Shown here: one piece after another, positions 24,209-31,975 of the stretch
Numbering within the stretch: position 1 is the first letter of the stretch
Layout of the letters: every line of letters begins with the position of its first letter
DNA from: Modestobacter sp.
Lineage (GTDB): Bacteria > Actinomycetota > Actinomycetes > Mycobacteriales > Geodermatophilaceae
Length of the DNA: 37,686 nt
Assembly: GCA_025965635.1 (NCBI GenBank)
Contig: JAOPWO010000302.1
Span: 1-37,686 of the forward strand
Direction: 5' to 3'
Position numbers and translations under genes: made by a program
The notes under the pieces: model-generated
Database searches by the model: none
What the model saw: only the letters and a program-made list of their open reading frames with translations
What the model was told of the DNA's origin: nothing

Positions 24209-24238
24209 ACTATCCCAAGCACTTGCTTTGTATGTCAA
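24209..24238 (-). promoter_or_regulatory. Consensus promoter of the SAP-phasin gene, with internal palindrome
   Basis: Read on the minus strand: TTGACA (-35, 24238-24233), an 18-bp spacer, then GATAGT (-10, 24214-24209). The spacer carries AAGCA-AG-TGCTT, a palindrome placed where a repressor would block RNA polymerase. The -10 ends 6 nt before the ATG at 24202, so the message is probably leaderless. The stretch is strikingly AT-rich for this DNA. Confidence 0.75.
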
Positions 24239-24312
24239 CCGCTCGGGCGGATGTGACCCGACACACCGGCCGCGCGAGGATGGACCGCCGGGCATCCGGC
24301 GCTGCGTCAGAC

Positions 24313-25125
24313 ATGCCTCTCCTCGCGTCCGACCGCGCCGGCCGCGGTGAGCCGCTCCTGCTCCTGCACGGCATCGGCTCCACCCGGGACGACTTCGCCG
24401 CACTGCTCCCGGAACTGGCGGAACACTTCGACGTCCTGTCCGTCGACCTGCCCGGGCACGGCGCCTCGGAGGTCGGCACGTGGCCACCGACCGTCGCCGG
24501 GCTCACCGACGCCGTCGAGGCCGACCTCGACGCCCGGGGTCTGCACCGCGTGCACGTGCTGGGCAACTCGCTCGGGGGCCGCATCGGCATCGAGCTCGCG
24601 GCGCGCCGCCGGGCCCGCTCCCTCGTGGCACTGTCCCCGTCCGGCCTGGGTCTTCCGGCGGAGCGGTTGCACCAGGGACTCCTCATGGCCACGACCCGAC
24701 ACCTGACCCGGGCACTGCGACCGCTTCTCGGCACCCTCGCCGGCACGCCAGCTGGCCGCACCGCGCTGCTCGGCGGGATGCGCGCGCGCCCGTGGGAGGC
24801 GAGCGAAACCGAGGCACTGGCCATGCGCGGTGGCTTTGCTGACGCCACCGGGTTCTGGTCGATGCTGTGGTGGGCGGTCCTGCGGGACGTCCCGACCGGC
24901 CTGCACCGGGTGGAGTGCCCGGTCACGCTGGCCCAGGGGGCCCTCGACATGGTCGGCGCGGGGCAGACCCCGCGGTACCTGGCGCTGATCCCAGGGTCGC
25001 GCTTCCACCTGCTGCCCGCCGCAGGGCACGCGCCCCAGTCCGACGCCGCGGACGCGATCCTGACCCTCGTCCGGGACACCGCCGGACGGGCCGGCACGCG
25101 CACCGGTGGTCCCGTCCGCACCTGA
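24313..25125 (+). CDS. Alpha/beta hydrolase
   Basis: A 270-residue alpha/beta hydrolase of the esterase/C-C hydrolase type. The oxyanion region is PLLLLHGIGSTRDDF, the nucleophile elbow GNSLGG has Ser86, and the likely acid and base are Asp212 (GALDMV) and His239 (PAAGHAPQ). No signal peptide is seen. ATG 24313 is chosen because the family usually starts just before the ASDRAGRGEPLL strand; in-frame ATGs at 24280 and 24234 are alternatives, the latter overlapping the divergent phasin promoter. Standing between a phasin and a PHB-depolymerase-family gene, it may act on PHA oligomers or another ester, but the substrate is not determinable. Confidence 0.8.
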   Translation: MPLLASDRAGRGEPLLLLHGIGSTRDDFAALLPELAEHFDVLSVDLPGHGASEVGTWPPTVAGLTDAVEADLDARGLHRVHVLGNSLGGRIGIELAARRRARSLVALSPSGLGLPAERLHQGLLMATTRHLTRALRPLLGTLAGTPAGRTALLGGMRARPWEASETEALAMRGGFADATGFWSMLWWAVLRDVPTGLHRVECPVTLAQGALDMVGAGQTPRYLALIPGSRFHLLPAAGHAPQSDAADAILTLVRDTAGRAGTRTGGPVRT

Positions 25126-25162
25126 GGACGGCGCGGCGACCACCGGGCGGGCCGAGGCGGAC

Positions 25163-26281
25163 CTACGCGGAGCGCGGGGCGGCCGTCCCGAGGAAGAACC
25201 GGAGCATCTCGGCGGATGCATCCGGTCCCATGGGGTCGGTGCAGGACCCGGCCGCACTCCCGCCGAACCAGGCATGACCGCCCCCGTGGACGGTCCACGA
25301 CTCAGCCAGGACGGCGCCGGCGACGTCGGTGTGCACCACCCGGGTGCAGGGACGGCCTCCCCGGCGCGTCACCAGGGTCGCGTCCGCCACCGGGCTCGGA
25401 GCCGAGACCAGCCGGGCAGCCACCAGCTTCTCCGCGTTGACCGGCGCCACGGTGGCATCCCGGTCACCGTGGAACACGATCAACGGGACACGGCCGGCCG
25501 GGCCCGGCGAGCCCCCGGTGCGCATGGCGGCAAGGGCAGAGATCGGGTCGTGCGCCGCACCGTAGGCGATTCCGCTGTGGACGCCGACGCCGGCGAACAG
25601 TTCCGGGTACGTCGCCGCCATCACCGCGGCCATCGCGCCACCGGCGGACAGCCCGGCGACGTACACGCGGGAGCTGTCGACGGCGTGCTCGGTCATGACC
25701 CGGTGGACGATGGCGGCGATGATCGAGGGCTCACCCGAGCCGGCCACCTGGTCGGCCCGGGAGAACCAGTTCCAGAAGCGACCACTGTTGGCGGCCGCGG
25801 ACTGCTCGGGATAGGCGACGAGGAAGACGTGCTCCTCGGCGTGTTCGTTCATCCGGGTCCCCGCGGCGCAGTCCGCCGCGTCCTGCTCGCCCCCGTGCAG
25901 CATGACGACCAGGGGGACCGGTGCGCCCGTGTACCCGGTGGGGATGTACAGCTCGTAGCTGCGGGTGCCGGCCGGCACCCGGTGGCTCAGACGGCGGATC
26001 TCCCCTCCGGATGGGGCCGTCTCGACCACACCCGGACGTGACCCCACCGTGCGCGTGGGCCCACCGGTCCGCGGGCGGCCGGACATCGCCGCCACCGCGG
26101 CGGAGCCGACATCTGGGGACGGTCCGCTGGGGCGTCGGGGGCCGGACGGGGAAGCCCCGGACGACCGGACGCCGGAAGGAGCGCCGAGCGTGCGCTGGAT
26201 GGTCTCCACCGCCTCGGTCGGGCGCCCGGCGCGGGTGAGCCGCAGGACTTCGGACATGCGGGATCTGCGGTCGCCGTCCAT
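25163..26281 (-). CDS. PHB depolymerase-family esterase (intracellular)
   Basis: A 372-residue esterase of the PHB-depolymerase family. The N-terminus MSEVLRLTRAGRPTEAVETI is a short helical motif typical of this subgroup. It is followed by a Ser/Pro/Gly-rich linker (residues ~35-90) and the catalytic domain. The catalytic Ser212 is in YVAGLSAGGAMA, Asp275 in FHGDRDATV and His336 in GGGHAWFGG. HGGEQDAADCAAGTRMNEHA is another family hallmark. No signal peptide or lipobox is present, so it should act in the cytoplasm, on granules or oligomers. Start: ATG 26281; GTG 26287 and ATG 26251-26257 region are alternatives. It converges on the alpha/beta hydrolase, 37 bp apart. Confidence 0.85.
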   Translation of the reverse strand: MDGDRRSRMSEVLRLTRAGRPTEAVETIQRTLGAPSGVRSSGASPSGPRRPSGPSPDVGSAAVAAMSGRPRTGGPTRTVGSRPGVVETAPSGGEIRRLSHRVPAGTRSYELYIPTGYTGAPVPLVVMLHGGEQDAADCAAGTRMNEHAEEHVFLVAYPEQSAAANSGRFWNWFSRADQVAGSGEPSIIAAIVHRVMTEHAVDSSRVYVAGLSAGGAMAAVMAATYPELFAGVGVHSGIAYGAAHDPISALAAMRTGGSPGPAGRVPLIVFHGDRDATVAPVNAEKLVAARLVSAPSPVADATLVTRRGGRPCTRVVHTDVAGAVLAESWTVHGGGHAWFGGSAAGSCTDPMGPDASAEMLRFFLGTAAPRSA

Positions 26282-26368
26282 GGTCACCTGTGCGGGTGTG
26301 GGGCTCGGTGCCGCCCGGCCGACCGGCGCCGGACGACTGCCGCCCGCGCGGTGGCGGGGGCAGCGGCC

Positions 26369-26646
26369 TCACGTGGTGCGCGAGGCGCGAGAGTCCTTGA
26401 CCGCCCCCGGCGCCCGGAAGGCGCCGCGGACCTCCACCGTGGCGATCGTCGCCGGCGACGGTTCCGGGGTGACGTCGTCGGCTCGGTGACGGCCGTGGCC
26501 CTGAACTCGAACCGCCACCGGATCGCCGTCCGGAGGAAGGCGGTGCGGTGGGCGTGGGACCCCTCATCGGCCGGTAGGTCGAACCGACCCGGATCGACGG
26601 GCTCGATCTTCATGGTGATCTTCTCGCTCGTGTCCACCTCGGCCAT
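26369..26646 (-). pseudogene. Small ORF of unknown function broken by one frameshift
   Basis: From ATG 26646 (GAGGGGG upstream) the minus strand reads MAEVDTSEKITMKIEPVDPG, then HAHRTAFLRTAIRWRFEFRA, ordinary protein-like sequence. After ATAVTE it dissolves into an Arg/Ser/Pro-rich frame, while the neighbouring frame continues sensibly as ADDVTPEPSPATIATVEVRG, then AFRAPGAVKDSRASRTT and a TGA at 26369. A single missing base near GAGCCGAC (probably once GAGGCCGAC) would restore a ~92-residue protein. It may be a true mutation, a sequencing error or, less likely, a programmed slip; no slippery run is present. I do not recognise the family. Confidence 0.5.
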
Positions 26647-26834
26647 CGGCCCCCTCGGCCCGGCCTCCTTCCTCGACCCTCCCACGCGATGGTCCGACGA
26701 GCGACGCGGCGGCCGGTGACCGTCCGGCCCAGGACCGCAGCTCACCGGCGGTGCCGGAACCGCCGGTCAGGACCGGTCGGCCCTCACGTCCCGGATGCGC
26801 GACTGGACACCGTCGTCCACGGACGCTACGACTG

Positions 26835-26850
26835 TGTGACGACGATCACA
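26835..26850. promoter_or_regulatory. Perfect CRP/GlxR-type site upstream of phaB
   Basis: TGTGA-CGACGA-TCACA matches the TGTGA-N6-TCACA consensus for cAMP-receptor-type regulators (Crp, GlxR) at every defined base. It is 70 bp before the phaB ATG and so lies in the promoter region. Activation or repression cannot be told without the transcription start. Confidence 0.8.
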
Positions 26851-26920
26851 TCGAGTCGGCGGATGCCCGCGCGCGACCCGTCCGCGTTCGTCGCGTCTCG
26901 TCCGACCGGGAGGAACTCAC

Positions 26921-27769
26921 ATGACTCAACTGGATGCCCAGGCCACCGAGGAGGGCGCCGTCGCGGAGGCCGCCCGGGACAGCGTCGGCGACAAGCTGCG
27001 TGGCCGGGTCGCCTTCGTCACCGGCGGCACGAGGGGCATCGGCGCCGCCATCTGCCGCAGCCTGGCCACGCAGGGGGCCACGGTGGCTGCTGGATACAGC
27101 GGCAACGACGAGGCCGCAGCCAGCTTCCGGGACAGCTTCCACCAGGAGTTCCCCGGCGGGGGGTTCAGCGTCCACAAGGGGGACATCAGCTCCGGCGACG
27201 ACTGCCGGCGCACCGTGCAAGAGGTCATCGAAGAGCACGGCACGCTGGACATCCTGGTCAACAACGCCGGCATCACCGTCGATCGGGGCGTGCTGAAGAT
27301 GACCGACCAGGACTGGCAGCGGGTCATCGAGGTGAACCTGTCGGGCGCGTTCTACCTGTCCCAGGCGGCGCTGCGGCACATGCTCGACCGCGGCAGCGGC
27401 CGGATCATCAACATCTCGTCGGTCATCGGCGAGACGGGCAACATCGGGCAGACCAACTACGCCGCCGCCAAGTCGGGACTGTTCGGCCTCACCAAGACCC
27501 TCGCCCGCGAAGCCGCCTTCCAGCTGCAGAGAGCCGGCAAGCTCGACGGCCTCGGTGTCACCGTCAACACGGTGACCCCCGGGTTCATCGCCACCGAGAT
27601 GGTCTCGACCATGCCGGAGAAGGTGCTCGACTCCATCCGCGCCCGCATTCCGCTCGCCCGCCTGGGCGAGCCGGAGGAGATCGCCCGCGTCGTGCACTTC
27701 CTCGCCGCAGACGCCTCCGGCTACATCACCGGACAGGTCTGGGGCGTCAACGGAGGCCTGGACATGTAG
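26921..27769 (+). CDS. phaB: Acetoacetyl-CoA reductase
   Basis: An SDR enzyme that reduces acetoacetyl-CoA to (R)-3-hydroxybutyryl-CoA with NADPH for PHB synthesis. The 282-residue chain has the cofactor motif TGGTRGIG (34-41), NNAG (114-117), the catalytic Ser in IINISSVIGETGNIGQTNY (Ser166/167), Tyr180 and Lys184. The GQTNYAAAKSGLFGLTKTLA stretch is PhaB/FabG-like. Compared with typical PhaB it has a ~25-residue N-terminal extension and an extra loop, AAFQLQRAGKLDGLGVTVNT. GGGAGGAA precedes ATG 26921. It lies in the PHA island with phaC, so PhaB is favoured over FabG, though FabG-like activity is possible. No phaA thiolase accompanies it. Confidence 0.85.
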   Translation: MTQLDAQATEEGAVAEAARDSVGDKLRGRVAFVTGGTRGIGAAICRSLATQGATVAAGYSGNDEAAASFRDSFHQEFPGGGFSVHKGDISSGDDCRRTVQEVIEEHGTLDILVNNAGITVDRGVLKMTDQDWQRVIEVNLSGAFYLSQAALRHMLDRGSGRIINISSVIGETGNIGQTNYAAAKSGLFGLTKTLAREAAFQLQRAGKLDGLGVTVNTVTPGFIATEMVSTMPEKVLDSIRARIPLARLGEPEEIARVVHFLAADASGYITGQVWGVNGGLDM

Positions 27770-27838
27770 GTACGGACCCGGCCGTGTCGTGTCCCGGTGT
27801 GTGGCGGAGGTCTCATCGGGTTAACGTCCATCCACTTC

Positions 27839-27855
27839 GCGGCGCGCAGCGCCGC
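27839..27855 (+). other. Hairpin just before the ribosome binding site of the PhaC-like gene
   Basis: GCGGCGC-GCA-GCGCCGC is a perfect 7-bp stem with a 3-nt loop ending 4-5 nt before the GAGGAGG of the downstream gene. It may attenuate read-through from phaB or tune translation of the PhaC-like gene. The 103-bp phaB-to-PhaC-like gap holds nothing else clear. Confidence 0.4.
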
Positions 27856-27872
27856 CGACGAGGAGGTCGCAC

Positions 27873-29051
27873 GTGCCGGTTCCCAGCCCGAGACCGACGA
27901 TGACGCCGGCCTCGATCCTGGCCAGGCAGACGACAGCCAACACCGCTGCCAGTCTCGCCGAGATCGCCCAGGCCGCACAGCGGATGTGGTCGAGTGGTGC
28001 CGCCGGCCCCCTGGCGCCACTGCACCTGGCTGCCCGGAGCGCCCGTTGGTGGACGGCCATGGTCGACCGGAAGGTGCCCGAGTGGCACCTGCCGCACCGC
28101 ACGGTCCTCAGCACACCGTTCGCCCACGTGCACGACTTCTCCCCCGCCGACGCCCTTCCGGGTGTCGTGCCGACACTGGTACTGCCGCCGCAGGCCGGTC
28201 ACTCGTCCCACGTCGTCGACTTCGCCCCCGGACAGAGCCAGCTGACCGCGATCCTCGACGCCGGGCTCACCCAGCTGTACGCGATGGAGTGGCGGCCGGC
28301 AACGGCGCAGACGCGCGGGGTGACCATCACCGACTACCTGGAGGTCATCGACCGGGCGATCCTGCACGCCGGCGGACGGGCGAACCTGGTCGGCGACTGC
28401 CAGGGCGGGTGGCTGGCCGCCATCTATGCCGCGCTGCACCCCGAACGCGTGCACACCCTCACGCTCGCTGGGGCCCCGATCGACTTCCACGGCGGCGAGT
28501 CGGTCATCGCCGCGTCGACCCACCTGTTGACCTCGGCGCTGGGCATGGCGCCGTACCGCACCCTCGTCGCCCTGAACGGCGGGAACATGTCGGGCCGGGC
28601 CGTGCTCAGCAACTTCATCCTCATGCAGCCGCAGTCCGAGGTCGGCCGGCATCTGCAGCTGTTCGAGAACCTCGACGACCCCCAGCACGTCGAGCGTTAC
28701 CGGGTCTTCGAGGACTGGTTCAAGTACACCCAGGACATCCCGGGCGCCTTCTACCTCTGGCTGGTGGAGCACCTCTTCCAGCGCAACGAGTTGATCGACG
28801 GACGGCTCGTGGTCGGCGGGCGCCGGGCCGACCTGGCGAGGATCACCTGCCCGCTGCTGCTGCTGGCCGGGGCGAAGGACCACATCACGCCCCCGGCGCA
28901 GCTGTTCGCCGCTGCCCGTGCGGTCGGTACCCCGCCCGCCGGCATCGTGCAGCGCACGTCGTCGGCCGGGCACCTCGGCCTCTTCACCGGCCGCCAGGCC
29001 CTGACCGAGGACTGGCCCGTCCTCATGGCCGAGGTCCGGCGGTGCAGCTGA
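27873..29051 (+). CDS. PhaC-like alpha/beta hydrolase with a Cys nucleophile
   Basis: A 392-residue alpha/beta-fold protein. The nucleophile elbow is GDCQGG (174-179) with Cys176 rather than Ser, matching the GxCxG box of PHA synthases. The likely acid and base are Asp336 (AGAKDHITPP) and His367 (SSAGHLGLFTGRQA). Other PHA-synthase-like segments are GVTITDYLEVIDRAI and FEDWFKYTQDIPGAFYLWLV. It is shorter than class I PhaC and closer in size to class III PhaC, yet no phaE is visible. GTG 27873 has GAGGAGG upstream. It lies behind phaB and convergent with the XRE gene. It may be a second synthase, or a depolymerase or acyltransferase that kept the Cys. Confidence 0.7.
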   Translation: MPVPSPRPTMTPASILARQTTANTAASLAEIAQAAQRMWSSGAAGPLAPLHLAARSARWWTAMVDRKVPEWHLPHRTVLSTPFAHVHDFSPADALPGVVPTLVLPPQAGHSSHVVDFAPGQSQLTAILDAGLTQLYAMEWRPATAQTRGVTITDYLEVIDRAILHAGGRANLVGDCQGGWLAAIYAALHPERVHTLTLAGAPIDFHGGESVIAASTHLLTSALGMAPYRTLVALNGGNMSGRAVLSNFILMQPQSEVGRHLQLFENLDDPQHVERYRVFEDWFKYTQDIPGAFYLWLVEHLFQRNELIDGRLVVGGRRADLARITCPLLLLAGAKDHITPPAQLFAAARAVGTPPAGIVQRTSSAGHLGLFTGRQALTEDWPVLMAEVRRCS

Positions 29052-29085
29052 CCTCCGGGAGTCCTCCCGCCGGCAGCAGGAGACG

Positions 29086-29463
29086 TCAGGCAGGTGGCGT
29101 CCGGCGGTCCACGAAGCTCCGGTAGACCTGCACCAGCGCGTCCCGCTCCTCAGGGGTCAGGTCCGGGTCGGTGCGGATGGCCTCCTCGGTGGGAGGCGGC
29201 GCGGGTGCCTCCTCCCGCGCTGCCTCTGGCGCGAAACCAGCCTGCACCAGGAGCGTGTCGGCCGGGATGCCGAGCGCTTGGGCGATCGCGTGCAACACCC
29301 TCAGGGAGGGCTGGTGCAGGCCGCGCTCCACCTGGCTGAGGTAGGCGTTGGACACCTTGGTCAGGCCGGCCATGCCCCGCAGCGACAGGTCGGCCATCTG
29401 CCGCTGCAGACGGATGTACTCGCCGAGCTGCCGAACCCGCGGATCCTCGTTCCCTGCCGCCAC
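29086..29463 (-). CDS. XRE-family regulator of the PHA island
   Basis: A 125-residue protein with an XRE HTH at about residues 10-66: VRQLGEYIRLQRQMADLSLR, then VSNAYLSQVERGLHQPSLRV. An acidic/Pro-rich region and a short C-terminal helix (LTPEERDALVQVYRSFVDRR) follow. The start is GTG 29463, because GAGGAGG lies 6 nt before it; longer in-frame starts upstream lack this. The pattern of HTH plus short helix recurs next to phasin and phaC genes in actinobacteria, so a PhaR-like role in controlling phasin or phaC is likely by context. It is downstream of phaC on the same strand, beyond a terminator-like hairpin. Confidence 0.78.
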   Translation of the reverse strand: MAAGNEDPRVRQLGEYIRLQRQMADLSLRGMAGLTKVSNAYLSQVERGLHQPSLRVLHAIAQALGIPADTLLVQAGFAPEAAREEAPAPPPTEEAIRTDPDLTPEERDALVQVYRSFVDRRTPPA

Positions 29464-29628
29464 CGTGCCCTCCTCGGTCGGGCACCCAGTCTCACCCATG
29501 GCGGTGACCGCCCCAGCGGTGCCCCGGCCGCCTCCCCCGGGGAGTGGACCGTCGACGCGCGATCGGGCACGAGGCGCAACGGTGGCGCGGTCGGTGACCG
29601 ATGCGCCCGGCGCCTCGCCGCATGGCGA

Positions 29629-29649
29629 TCGGGCCGCTGACCGGCCCGA
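29629..29649 (-). terminator. Terminator hairpin after phaC
   Basis: TCGGGCCG-CTGAC-CGGCCCGA is a perfect 8-bp stem with a 5-nt loop, 8 nt past the phaC stop at 29657. The 193-bp stretch from phaC to the XRE start contains no gene. Confidence 0.65.
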
Positions 29650-29656
29650 CCCGCTG

Positions 29657-31402
29657 TCAGGTCCGGACGTACGTGCCCGGGCCCTGCCCCAGGACCGGAT
29701 GTCGATCACTGCCGAGGGTCGGCGGGTCGACGAGGGGTCCGGAGTTCTCGTCCGACCAGCGCGTCCAGTCCTCCCACCACGACCCGCTGCACCGCTCGGC
29801 GGCCGCCGACCAGGCGGACGCCGTGATCGGCAGCGCCTCATCGGTGGGCAGCACCTGGTACCAGGCCTTGGGCCCCGGCGGGTTCACGATGCCGGCGATG
29901 TGGCCACCGCTGCTGAGGACGAAGCGGACGGGTCCGCTCACCAACCCCGTCGTCTTGTACGACGCCTGCCAGGGCACGATGTGGTCGTTGATCGCGCTCA
30001 CCACGTACGTCGGGGCCTTGATCGCCGACAGGTCGATCCTTCGTCCCGCGATCTGCAGATCGCCTGTCGCCAGCTTGTTCTCCACGTAGAAGTTGCGCAG
30101 GTAGAAGGCGTGCATCTCCGCCGGCATCCTCGTGCTGTCGGCGTTCCACGCGAGGATGTCGAAGACCGGCGGCTCCTCGCCCAGCAGCCAGTTGGCGACG
30201 ACGTAGTTGAAGATGAGGTCGTTGGCCCGCAGCACGTCGAACGTGCCCGCCATCGAGGCGCCGTCCAGCACGCCGGAGCGGCGCATCTTGCGCTCGAGGC
30301 GCTCGACGGTCCGCAGGTCGGTGAACGCCTTGAGCGGCCCGGGATCGGCGTAGTCCAGCATGGTGTTCAGCAGGGTGAGTGTGCCGATCCGCTGGTCGCC
30401 GGACTGCCGCAGGTACGCGTCGGTGATCGCCGTGAGTGCGCCGCCCAGGCAGAGCCCGACGATGTCGATCGCCTCCGCGCCGGTGATCTCCGCGATCACG
30501 TCGAGGGCGGCCTGCGGACCGTGGACCAGGTAGTCGTCCATGGTCGTGCCGGCCATCTCCGCGGACGCGTTCTTGTAACTGATCGCGAAGACGGTGCGGC
30601 CGTGCTGGACGGCCCACTCGATGAAGCTCCGCTGCGGCGCGAGGTCCATCACGTAGTACTTGTTGATCCACGGTGGGCTGCACAGCAGCGGGTGGGCGCG
30701 GACCTGTTCGGACTGCGGCTCGTACTGCAGCAACTCCATCAGGTCGTTGCGATAGACGACCTTGGCCGGCGTGGCGGCGAGGTTGCGGCCGATCTCGAAA
30801 GACCGCGTGTCGACCTGCCTCGGGCGCCCGCCGTTGGTCAGCACGTCGTCGACGAGGTGACGGGCGCCTCGCGCGAGGCTCACCCCCCCGGTGTCGAACG
30901 CGCGCTTGAGCGCCGCCGGGTTCGTGGCCAGGAAATTGGTCGGCGCGAGCGAGTCGAGCAGGAGCTCGGTGGCGATGGACGCCTTGCGCGCGGTGTCCGG
31001 GTCGAGCGCGGCGGAGTCGACCACCCCGCGGGCGAAGCGGCAGGCGGCCGCATAGCCGAGGCGCGTGCCGTAGAAGAACGGATTGGTGCTCCACGCCGGG
31101 TCGGCGAACCGCCGGTCCTTCGGGTCCAGCGGGACCGGTGGCTCGATCGGCCGCCCCAACCACTGCGCCGCAGCCGCCAGCGGCACCCGTGCGAGGTCGG
31201 CGGACAGCTGCACGGCCGCCGACGCGGACTGCAGGGGTCGAGCGGCGGACGCGCGCACGACCTGGACCAACGCCTCACCGAGCCCGGCTGCGTCGAGGTG
31301 CTCGAACAGATCGGACTCCGGCGCCAGCGTGCTCGCCGCCCGCTCACCGACCTCCCCCCGCGCTGCCGACGGGTCCTGCGCTGCCGACGGGTCCTGGACC
31401 AT
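29657..31402 (-). CDS. phaC: Class I polyhydroxyalkanoate synthase
   Basis: Polymerises (R)-3-hydroxyacyl-CoA on the granule surface. From ATG 31402 the protein is 581 residues, the class I size. The synthase box is GLCLGG (316-321) with nucleophile Cys318. Asp473 (INDHIVPW) and His501 (SSGGHIAG) complete the triad, almost the same positions as in the Ralstonia enzyme. DPAWSTNPFFYGTRLGY near residue 101 and PPWINKYYVMDLAPQRSFIE are hallmarks. The N-terminus carries a duplicated QDPSAA from an 18-bp tandem repeat. An upstream in-frame start is possible but weak. It follows the small phasin gene on the same strand. Confidence 0.95.
   Translation of the reverse strand: MVQDPSAAQDPSAARGEVGERAASTLAPESDLFEHLDAAGLGEALVQVVRASAARPLQSASAAVQLSADLARVPLAAAAQWLGRPIEPPVPLDPKDRRFADPAWSTNPFFYGTRLGYAAACRFARGVVDSAALDPDTARKASIATELLLDSLAPTNFLATNPAALKRAFDTGGVSLARGARHLVDDVLTNGGRPRQVDTRSFEIGRNLAATPAKVVYRNDLMELLQYEPQSEQVRAHPLLCSPPWINKYYVMDLAPQRSFIEWAVQHGRTVFAISYKNASAEMAGTTMDDYLVHGPQAALDVIAEITGAEAIDIVGLCLGGALTAITDAYLRQSGDQRIGTLTLLNTMLDYADPGPLKAFTDLRTVERLERKMRRSGVLDGASMAGTFDVLRANDLIFNYVVANWLLGEEPPVFDILAWNADSTRMPAEMHAFYLRNFYVENKLATGDLQIAGRRIDLSAIKAPTYVVSAINDHIVPWQASYKTTGLVSGPVRFVLSSGGHIAGIVNPPGPKAWYQVLPTDEALPITASAWSAAAERCSGSWWEDWTRWSDENSGPLVDPPTLGSDRHPVLGQGPGTYVRT
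31361..31396. repeat. 18-bp perfect tandem duplication in the phaC 5' end
   Basis: CGCTGCCGACGGGTCCTG occurs twice head to tail (31361-31378, 31379-31396). It adds six in-frame codons at residues 3-14 of PhaC, giving QDPSAA-QDPSAA. This looks like a recent slippage, and could vary between strains. Confidence 0.85.
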
Positions 31403-31499
31403 GCGCCCATGGTGGCCTGCCCGGCAGCCGTGCGCACCCCTTGCCGGCACACCGACCTGGACGGCTGCCACGACCGTGCACCGACCGCCGCCAGCCCGA

Positions 31500-31516
31500 T
31501 GGCCCGCACCGGGCCA
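31500..31516 (-). terminator. Hairpin between the small phasin gene and phaC
   Basis: TGGCCCG-CAC-CGGGCCA is a perfect 7-bp stem with a 3-nt loop, 4 nt after the phasin stop at 31521. It could partially terminate or protect the phasin message, so phasin would be made in excess of synthase. Confidence 0.55.
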
Positions 31517-31520
31517 CCGG

Positions 31521-31802
31521 TCAGCGCTTGAGCTGGTCGCGCCAGGCGTTGAGGAAGACCTCCGAGGTCTCCCGGACGAAGTTCGCGTGCGTGGTGGCCA
31601 GCGTGCTCGCCCAGTCCTGCCCGGTGCCCTGGGCCGCCTTCTCCTCGAAGTCGAGCACGTTCTTGAGCATCCGCTCGTAGCCCTCCAGGAACGTGAGCCC
31701 GTTCTTCTTGGCCTGGGCGACGACCTTCTCGCTGAGGTCGCGGACGCGCTGCGTCGCGGCGTCCATGTCGCCGGCCATGTTCGAACTGCTGGTCTCCGTC
31801 AC
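31521..31802 (-). CDS. phaP: Small phasin
   Basis: A 93-residue helical protein: MDAATQRVRDLSEKVVAQAK, then NGLTFLEGYERMLKNVLDFE and THANFVRETSEVFLNAWRDQ. This amphipathic pattern, without signal peptide or membrane segment, is that of short actinobacterial phasins coating PHA granules. GTG 31802 has a TGGAG ribosome site upstream; the internal ATG in SNMAGDM is the alternative. It lies between the KAS III-like gene and phaC on the same strand with hairpins on both sides, so it may form its own transcript as well as read-through into phaC. Confidence 0.85.
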   Translation of the reverse strand: MTETSSSNMAGDMDAATQRVRDLSEKVVAQAKKNGLTFLEGYERMLKNVLDFEEKAAQGTGQDWASTLATTHANFVRETSEVFLNAWRDQLKR

Positions 31803-31882
31803 GCGAGTGACTCCATTCTCGGGGTAGGGACGCCCTTCTCCTACGCTAGCGCCCCTCCCACCGCCCGGTCCACGGCCGCGAC

Positions 31883-31904
31883 CGCCGAGGTGGGCGCCTC
31901 GGCG
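31883..31904 (-). terminator. Terminator hairpin after the KAS III-like gene
   Basis: CGCCGAGG-TGGGCG-CCTCGGCG is a perfect 8-bp stem with a 6-nt loop, 72 nt after the stop at 31976. The 173-bp gap to the small phasin gene presumably also holds the phasin promoter, but no consensus -10/-35 is convincing. Confidence 0.6.
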
Positions 31905-31975
31905 CCGTCCGGCCAGGTTGCTTCCTGAGCGACGACCCGCCCCGGGACGATGCGCCGTCAGCACACCTGTCCCCG

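Noticed and set aside
26369..26646. Programmed -1 frameshift in the small broken ORF
   Set aside because: No slippery heptamer or downstream pseudoknot is visible at the junction; a simple one-base deletion explains it.
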